From the NCBI RefSeq assembly GCF_016124325.1, contig NZ_WGNY01000019.1, positions 124,001-188,000 on the forward strand: DNA of 64,000 nucleotides, written 5' to 3'. Source of the DNA: Phenylobacterium sp. (GTDB lineage Bacteria; Pseudomonadota; Alphaproteobacteria; Caulobacterales; Caulobacteraceae). The translations under genes and the position numbers were made by a program. Positions 59,051 to 64,000 of the stretch are shown in pieces (position 1 is the first letter of the stretch; each line of letters begins with the position of its first letter). A model generated the notes under the pieces. That model saw only the letters and a program-made list of their open reading frames with translations. It did no database searches and was not told the origin of the DNA.

Positions 59051-61777
59051 TCAGAACGTGTAGTTGATTCGGGCGTAGTAGTAGCCGCCCTGCCAGTCGA
59101 CGGAGGCGTCGGACCGGTAGATCCGCCCATTGGTGGCCGACTCGCCGATCTTGTCGGGATCGGGGTGGTTGTCGAAAACGTTGCGCACCCCGAGCGTGAG
59201 CCGAGTGTTGTCGGACACGTCCCAGTTGCCCTCGAGGTCGACGAAGACCTCCGGATCCCACTTCTGGATCACCGGGTTCGTGGCGCTGAACATGTTCTTG
59301 TACGGGCCGTAGACGCCCACCCGGGCCAGGCCGGACAGGTCGCCCATCTTGTGCACCGCCGTGAGCGTGCCGCGCCAGCGCGGGTCGGAGTGCTTGAAGT
59401 CGTAGACGTATTCGCCGTCGAAGAAGCGGCGGGTGGTGCCGGTGGTGTCGACGACCACCTTCACCTTGTCGACGACCTGCAGGTTCCAGTTGAAGGCCAG
59501 GCTGAAGTTGGTGGTCTGGCCGTTGCCCCAGTCGGCGACGTAGGTGCCGACCACGTCGACGCCCTGAACCTGGGCGTCGAAGGCGTTCTGGAAGAAGTTG
59601 ACCTGGCCGATCGTGTTCGCGCCCGGAACGTTCGCCGCGATCAGCGCCGCCTGGACGGCGGGCGTCACCGTGATCGGGGTGATCGCGTAGAACATGTCCT
59701 TGATCTCGATGTAGTACGCATCGATCGAGAGGGTCATGCCGGGCAGGGGTTCGGCGGTCATGCCGAACGAGAAGTTCGTCGACTCTTCCGGCTTCAGCGG
59801 CTGGGCGCCGAGGAACTTGGCCACCGGGTTGGTGGCCGGGAACAGGCCCTGGGCCACCGGCTGACCGTTGTTCACGACCGTCGAGACGATGGTCGTGAAG
59901 TTCTGGCCGGTGGTCGGCGCCCGGAAGCCGGTGCCGACCGAGCCGCGGACGGCGAAGATGTCATTGATCTTGAACCGGCCCGCGACCTTGTAGTCGACCG
60001 TGGAGCCGAAGTCGGAGAAGTCCTCCACCCGCAGCGCCGCCTGAACGAAGAGCCGGTCGGTCAGGTCCGTCGACGCATCGATATAGGCGGCCTTGGAGTT
60101 GCGGGTCAGGCGACCCGCGTAGTCCGGCGTGAAGCCAGGGGCGCCGTTAGAGCCCACGCCCAGGATCGCATAGACGGGGTTGGTGAAGGTCCGTCCGTCG
60201 ATCACCTGGGTGGCGCTGTTACAGACGATGCCGGCGTTCTGAGGCGCAGTCGGCCGCAGCGTGCGCTGGGTGATGTCGGTCTCGTTGGTGCAGAAGTCGT
60301 AGGGATCCTGCTGGGCGTACGGGCCGGCGATGTAGGACGGCACGTCGCCGGCGACGATCTTGTAGCCTTCCTTGCGGTACTCGACGCCGAAGGCCACGTC
60401 GATCGGCTGGGGCGTGAAGCCCGACAGCGCATAGGTGAAGTCGGCGTTCAGGGCCCATTCGTCCGACCGCAGATCGCCCTGGTGGAAGTTGGTCGGGCTC
60501 TTCTCGCCGAGCGAGAAGTTCACCGTGTCGTTCAGGTCATACGACAGTTCGTCGTAGCCGTAGCGTGCGCTCAGGTCGAAGCCGAAGGGCCCCACGTCGC
60601 CCTTGTAGCCGCCGACGGCGCTGTAGTCGGTGATCTTGCCGATGTACTGCGGCGTGAAGCCCAGCGGGAAGATCGCGTTCGCGCGGAAGAGCTGGCCGTT
60701 GGCCATCCGCACATAGTCGTCGAGGTTGTTCGTGGAGGCGCCGACGTCGACCGGGTTGCGGTAGTTGAAGTCTTCCTTCTGACGACTGTGGCCGTAGTTG
60801 CCGAAGGCGTAGAGCTCGCCAACCGGCAGCTTGTAGCCGGTGTTGAGGAACACGCGGGTGGCCTCGCCCTCAGGCTGGCCCCACTTCTGCGGCACCTTCT
60901 GGAAGAGATGATCGTAGTCGACGGTCTGGGCGTAGTTGGCCGTGTAGGCCGTGCCGGGCCCGGTGGTTTCCGACGAGAACAGCGGCACGCAGAAGCCGGC
61001 ATTCTGGTTGGGGATGTTGCGGTTGCAGAACGGCCCGTTGCGGCTGGTCGGCTGCTCGGTGGTGTACTCGAAGGAGATGTGGGCGAAGCCGTTCTCGCCG
61101 AGATGGATGCCCTTGTCGCCACTGACGATGACGGTCTCGCCGTCGTGCACGTAGTACTGGCCGGCCTGGACCGACAGGCTGCCGCTTTCCGGATCGTCCT
61201 TCAGGATGAAGTTGATGACGCCGGCGATCGCGTCCGAGCCGTACTGGGCGCCCGCGCCGTCGCGCAGCACCTCGACCGACTTCAGCGCGCCCGCGGGAAT
61301 CTGCGAGGCGTCCTGCGCCTGCACGCCACTGCCGCCGGTGGCGACCAGCGCGGCGCGGTGGCGGCGCTTAGAGTTCACCAGGAGCAGGGTCTTGTCGGAC
61401 GGCAGGCCGCGCAGGCTAGCGGGGCGGATGAAGGTGGCGCCGTCGGAGATCGGCTGGCGGGTCAGGGTGTAGGACGGCACCAGGGTCTTCAGGAGGTCCT
61501 GGGTGTCGGTCACCGAGACGCCGGCGATGTCGTCGGCGCTGAAGGCGTCGACCGGCACCGGAGATTCGAGAACCGTACGGGGCTTGGCGCGCGAGCCCGT
61601 GACGATCAGTTCCTGCAATGTGCCGGCGTCCGCATCGGCGTCGGCCGCGAGCGCGGCGTCGGTCCCCATGGCGGTCAGGGCGACGGCGGAGATGCCAGCC
61701 AGCCATACGCGCCGGCCACGCCACGCTGGCGCGCGGCTGCGCGCGATTTCGCGCGCGGATTCATTCAATTTCTTCAC
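59051..61777 (-). CDS. TonB-dependent outer-membrane receptor
   Basis: This 908-residue receptor has a signal peptide (cut near A-A-L-A), then a TonB-box-like L-Q-E-L-I-V-T-G-S-R-A block and a plug domain with R-G-L-P-S-D-K-T-L-L-L-V-N and V-E-V-L-R-D-G-A-G-A-Q-Y-G-S-D-A-I-A-G-V. A 22-strand barrel follows, ending in the terminal A-R-I-N-Y-T-F. Such proteins import siderophores, sugars or other large substrates; the ligand is not readable. GTG 61777 has GAGGGGG six bases upstream; ATG 61792 is an alternative. It is not linked to the polysaccharide operons. Confidence 0.92.
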   Translation of the reverse strand: MKKLNESAREIARSRAPAWRGRRVWLAGISAVALTAMGTDAALAADADADAGTLQELIVTGSRAKPRTVLESPVPVDAFSADDIAGVSVTDTQDLLKTLVPSYTLTRQPISDGATFIRPASLRGLPSDKTLLLVNSKRRHRAALVATGGSGVQAQDASQIPAGALKSVEVLRDGAGAQYGSDAIAGVINFILKDDPESGSLSVQAGQYYVHDGETVIVSGDKGIHLGENGFAHISFEYTTEQPTSRNGPFCNRNIPNQNAGFCVPLFSSETTGPGTAYTANYAQTVDYDHLFQKVPQKWGQPEGEATRVFLNTGYKLPVGELYAFGNYGHSRQKEDFNYRNPVDVGASTNNLDDYVRMANGQLFRANAIFPLGFTPQYIGKITDYSAVGGYKGDVGPFGFDLSARYGYDELSYDLNDTVNFSLGEKSPTNFHQGDLRSDEWALNADFTYALSGFTPQPIDVAFGVEYRKEGYKIVAGDVPSYIAGPYAQQDPYDFCTNETDITQRTLRPTAPQNAGIVCNSATQVIDGRTFTNPVYAILGVGSNGAPGFTPDYAGRLTRNSKAAYIDASTDLTDRLFVQAALRVEDFSDFGSTVDYKVAGRFKINDIFAVRGSVGTGFRAPTTGQNFTTIVSTVVNNGQPVAQGLFPATNPVAKFLGAQPLKPEESTNFSFGMTAEPLPGMTLSIDAYYIEIKDMFYAITPITVTPAVQAALIAANVPGANTIGQVNFFQNAFDAQVQGVDVVGTYVADWGNGQTTNFSLAFNWNLQVVDKVKVVVDTTGTTRRFFDGEYVYDFKHSDPRWRGTLTAVHKMGDLSGLARVGVYGPYKNMFSATNPVIQKWDPEVFVDLEGNWDVSDNTRLTLGVRNVFDNHPDPDKIGESATNGRIYRSDASVDWQGGYYYARINYTF

Positions 61778-62309
61778 TTCGGACCCCCTCATTTTCGACG
61801 TTGGGCCCTCGTGAACGTTCCCCTCCAAGCCTTTCGCGTGGACGCCTCTTGGGCGCCGGTTACTCCACGCGTCGCGTCATCCCCGGGGGCAGACTGAAGG
61901 CAAGTCCCTATGTGTCGTCCTTCAGGCGCTGTCCCGACCCTGCGCGAATGACGAAAGGACCGCCCTGCCTCCGCCCCAAGTCAATGCAGATCAAAATCTT
62001 GTGCCGGCGTCCTCAACGTGGATGACCAAATTTTCGCCACGGAAGCACAGTGTTGGGTCATGAAGACTGAATTCGCACGTCAGTATAATTTGACTCACAC
62101 GTCGAAAAGTGGTCGGTGATTTCATCGTGCATGTTGAATGCTTAAAATTCACGCGACGACTGACGTTCAACTGAGCATGAGCCTGGCCTGAAGGCCGGGT
62201 TCGGTCTGTCGACTTGCGTGAGCGCGGCCCCCTAGGCCGCATCACGGGCCGCGTGCCAAACTCGGGCGCCGTCGCTGCGGCGGACCGATTGCTCACCAAG
62301 GGGATATCC
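61778..62309. other. Divergent intergenic region with an AT-rich core
   Basis: About 530 bases separate the TonB receptor and RidA-like genes. The core at roughly 62025-62165 is much richer in A and T than the rest of the window and probably holds the promoters and regulator sites. I see no supported gene or clear operator. Confidence 0.5.
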
Positions 62310-62786
62310 ATGCGCAAGATCCTGTTCACCGCCCTCGCCGCCAGCACCCTCTTGGGAGGGGCCGCGAACGCGCAGAACGTGCACATCAATCCGGCGAAGA
62401 GCTTCATCTCCCAGGCGGTGAAGGTGCCGGCGGGATCGGAGACGATCTATGTGAGCGGGCAGCTGGCCGATCCGGTGTCGGGCTCGGGCGCCACGGCGGA
62501 GCTCGGCGACACGAAGACCCAGACGATCAGCGTGCTGGGCAAGATCAAGGCGATCCTGGAAGCCCAGGGCTACACGCTCAGCGATGTCGTCATGATGCGA
62601 GTGGTGCTGGTCGGCGACCCGGCGAAGGGCGGCAAGATGGACTTCGCCGGCATGATGGAAGGCTACAACCAGTTCTTCGGGCCGCTGGAGAACAAGCCGG
62701 CCCGGATCGCCTCGCAGATCGCCGGCCTGGCGCGGCCGGGCGCCCTGGTCGAGATCGAGGTTCAGGCCGCCAAGCCGGCCAAGTAG
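62310..62786 (+). CDS. Exported RidA/YjgF-family protein
   Basis: This 158-residue protein is unusual for its family in having a Sec signal peptide (M-R-K-I-L-F-T-A-L-A-A-S, cut after A-N-A near residue 20). The RidA fold follows, with Y-V-S-G-Q-L-A-D-P, the conserved K-P-A-R-I block (catalytic Arg position) and L-V-E-I-E-V-Q-A. Cytosolic RidA removes reactive enamines or imines; an exported form probably has another substrate. AAGGGG precedes ATG 62310. Confidence 0.9.
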   Translation: MRKILFTALAASTLLGGAANAQNVHINPAKSFISQAVKVPAGSETIYVSGQLADPVSGSGATAELGDTKTQTISVLGKIKAILEAQGYTLSDVVMMRVVLVGDPAKGGKMDFAGMMEGYNQFFGPLENKPARIASQIAGLARPGALVEIEVQAAKPAK

Positions 62787-62805
62787 GCGGAAATCGGGTC
62801 GCGAC

Positions 62806-62842
62806 GAGGCCGCAGCGGCGTGCGAGGCGCCGTTGCGGCCTC
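62806..62842. terminator. Hairpin between convergent genes
   Basis: Fifteen-base arms (62806-62820 and 62828-62842) pair with one wobble. It lies 20 bases after the RidA-like stop and 9 bases from the UrcA-like stop. No T-run follows, so termination may need Rho. Confidence 0.6.
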
Positions 62843-62851
62843 ACGCCGGCT

Positions 62852-63190
62852 TCAGGGCGGCGGAACGCGCGGCGTGCGGGCGCGGGAGACCGCGTCGGCC
62901 GTCGCCGGGTCCAGTTGAGCGAGCGCATTCTCGACGGCGCGCTCGTAGCAGGCCGAGCGCCGGGCCGCGCGCTGCACGTCGGTGACGCTCGTTCGATCGG
63001 CGCCGCAGACCTGGGCCGCAGCCGCATCGATCCGGCCGGACAGCACGGACGCCGCCAGCGGGTCCCGAGCGTTCAGATCGTCCGTCGCCACCGCGACCGA
63101 TCGGGAAGCGGTCGGGCTGGGGGTGGCCATGGCCGCCGCGGGCGCGCTCAGCGCCAGCGCCGCTAGCGCGGTCGTCATCAGGGGGTTCAT
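62852..63190 (-). CDS. UrcA-family exported protein
   Basis: This 112-residue protein has a signal peptide (cut after A-M-A), then S-V-A-V-A-T-D-D-L-N-A-R and R-I-D-A-A-A-A-Q-V-C-G. The later R-R-S-A-C-Y-E-R-A block gives two Cys that may pair. The pattern matches the UrcA family, common and functionally unknown in Caulobacterales and Sphingomonadales. ATG 63190 starts the signal peptide. Confidence 0.8.
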   Translation of the reverse strand: MNPLMTTALAALALSAPAAAMATPSPTASRSVAVATDDLNARDPLAASVLSGRIDAAAAQVCGADRTSVTDVQRAARRSACYERAVENALAQLDPATADAVSRARTPRVPPP

Positions 63191-63370
63191 CTCAATTCAC
63201 TCCTTCCTCGCGCCGGCGGCTTGGCGCCGACGCCTTTTGATCTGGGCCTCTCTCTGGAGGCCTGAACGGGCCACTTTCGCGACCGTGGTCCGATGTAGGA
63301 GCCGCAGGCGGGCGAAATATGGCGACGAAGCCCCCTTGAGCGGCGCGGGAAGGCGCGCGAGCTTCGGCCC

Positions 63371-64000
63371 ATGGACAGACGTAGACTCCTGACCCTCGCC
63401 GCCGCCGGCTGCCTGGCTGGTCCGCGGATCGCCGGGGCCCAACCGCGCTTGCAACGGATGCCGGCTCCGCCACCGATCTCACGGGAGGAGAGGCTGGCGC
63501 GCCTTGCCAAGGCCCAGGAACTCATGCGCCGACAGGGGCTGAGCGCGCTGATCGTCGAACCGGGCTCAAGCCTGATCTATTTCACGGGCGTCCGCTGGGG
63601 ACGCAGCGAGCGGCTGACCTGCGCGATCATCCCCGCCGAGGGCGAGGTCGGAATCGTGACGCCCTTCTTCGAGGAGCCGTCGGTGCGCGAGACGCTTGCC
63701 GTGCCGGCGGAGGTTCGGACCTGGCAAGAACACGAGGATCCGCTGGCGCTGGTGGCGGGATGGCTGCGGGACCGCAAGGCCGGGGCGGGCGTGGTCGGCT
63801 TCGAGGAGACGACGCGCTATTTCGTCGTCGATGGCCTCGCAAGGAACCTGCCGACGGCCACGCTGCGCAACGGCTCGGCGATCGTGCGCGGATGCCGGAT
63901 GATCAAGTCGCCAGCCGAACTCGCGCTGATGCAGCACGCCTCGGACATCACCATGGCCGCCTATCGCCTCACGATCCCGAAGGTCGAGGCCGGGATGCGG
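63371..64000 (+). CDS. M24-family (Xaa-Pro peptidase-like) exported protein, 5' part
   Basis: The gene runs off the right edge; 210 codons are visible. The start M-D-R-R-R-L-L-T-L-A-A-A-G is a twin-arginine-like signal, and L-A-A-A-G-C is near a lipobox. The body is a creatinase N-terminal domain with I-Y-F-T-G-V-R-W-G and the M-I-K-S-P-A-E-L-A-L-M link to the peptidase domain. The metal-binding residues lie beyond the window, so activity cannot be judged. ATG 63371 is the only good start. Confidence 0.85.
   Translation, partial: MDRRRLLTLAAAGCLAGPRIAGAQPRLQRMPAPPPISREERLARLAKAQELMRRQGLSALIVEPGSSLIYFTGVRWGRSERLTCAIIPAEGEVGIVTPFFEEPSVRETLAVPAEVRTWQEHEDPLALVAGWLRDRKAGAGVVGFEETTRYFVVDGLARNLPTATLRNGSAIVRGCRMIKSPAELALMQHASDITMAAYRLTIPKVEAGMR

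Noticed and set aside
58979..61897. Very long open frame on the + strand opposite the TonB receptor
   Set aside because: The minus strand has an obvious full-length receptor. The + frame reads as Val/Arg/Asp/Gly-rich low-complexity protein with no family motifs, typical antisense artefact in high-GC genes.
1..64000. tRNA, rRNA, riboswitch, insertion sequence, integrase or attachment site
   Set aside because: I looked through the intergenic stretches and saw no convincing example; short structured RNAs could still be missed without a covariance search.

Overview
The window is about 64 kb of high-GC DNA with the gene style of an alphaproteobacterium of the order Caulobacterales (Phenylobacterium- or Caulobacter-like). 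The pointers are an exosortase V-type system, three polyprenyl-phosphate sugar transferases, a UrcA-family protein, a TonB-dependent receptor and frequent GTG/TTG starts. The organism call is inferred from gene content only. I saw no tRNA, rRNA, CRISPR array, insertion sequence or integrase.

Positions 1-58805 are mostly one large, patchy surface-polysaccharide region. (a) 1-7.4 kb: the end of an RfbA-type nucleotidyltransferase, a PEPxxWA-CTERM exported protein, two hexapeptide acyltransferases, an RTX beta-helix protein that may act on a polysaccharide, an EpsD-type lipoprotein and an AAA ATPase. (b) 7.6-13 kb: a chain-length protein/ATPase pair, then a Wzy-like polymerase with an OafA-type acyltransferase. 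(c) 13-18.8 kb: the export core in one operon: outer-membrane barrel, OPX protein, chain-length protein, CpsD-like ATPase, exosortase and EpsI. (d) 18.9-22.7 kb: a GT2 glycosyltransferase, a Wzx-like flippase and a second OafA-type acyltransferase. (e) 23-30.2 kb: a decoration operon with an acyl carrier protein, FkbH-like HAD enzyme, methyltransferase, MBOAT acyltransferase, SGNH-like partner, VOC protein and GT2. (f) 30.3-40.6 kb: sugar-nucleotide supply: an epimerase, a complete GDP-D-glycero-D-manno-heptose pathway, an AlgD-type GDP-mannose dehydrogenase and a GDP-mannose pyrophosphorylase fused to an AGE domain. (g) 53.4-58.8 kb: an exosortase accessory protein, three initiating sugar transferases and a TviB/WbpO-type dehydrogenase.

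Read together, these genes describe a Wzx/Wzy-dependent exopolysaccharide, possibly more than one. Assembly starts on a polyprenyl phosphate carrier. The polymer can contain heptose and uronic acids, is heavily acylated or glycerylated, and leaves through an OPX/beta-barrel pair. An exosortase system probably anchors or processes PEPxxWA-CTERM proteins at the same surface.

Between 40.6 and 53.1 kb the theme is broken by a DUF1800/DUF1501 secreted pair, a PilZ protein, a compact type IV secretion operon (virB1-B2-B3-B4-B6-B9-B10-B11, with no B5, B7, B8 or D4) and a lipoprotein alpha/beta hydrolase. The last 5 kb hold a TonB-dependent receptor, an exported RidA-like protein, a UrcA-like protein and the start of an M24 peptidase-like protein.

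The most unusual non-coding feature is a mosaic of long near-perfect palindromes at three convergent gene ends (5.7, 9.8 and 30.2 kb). Their conserved TAGAGC edges supply stop codons to neighbouring genes.
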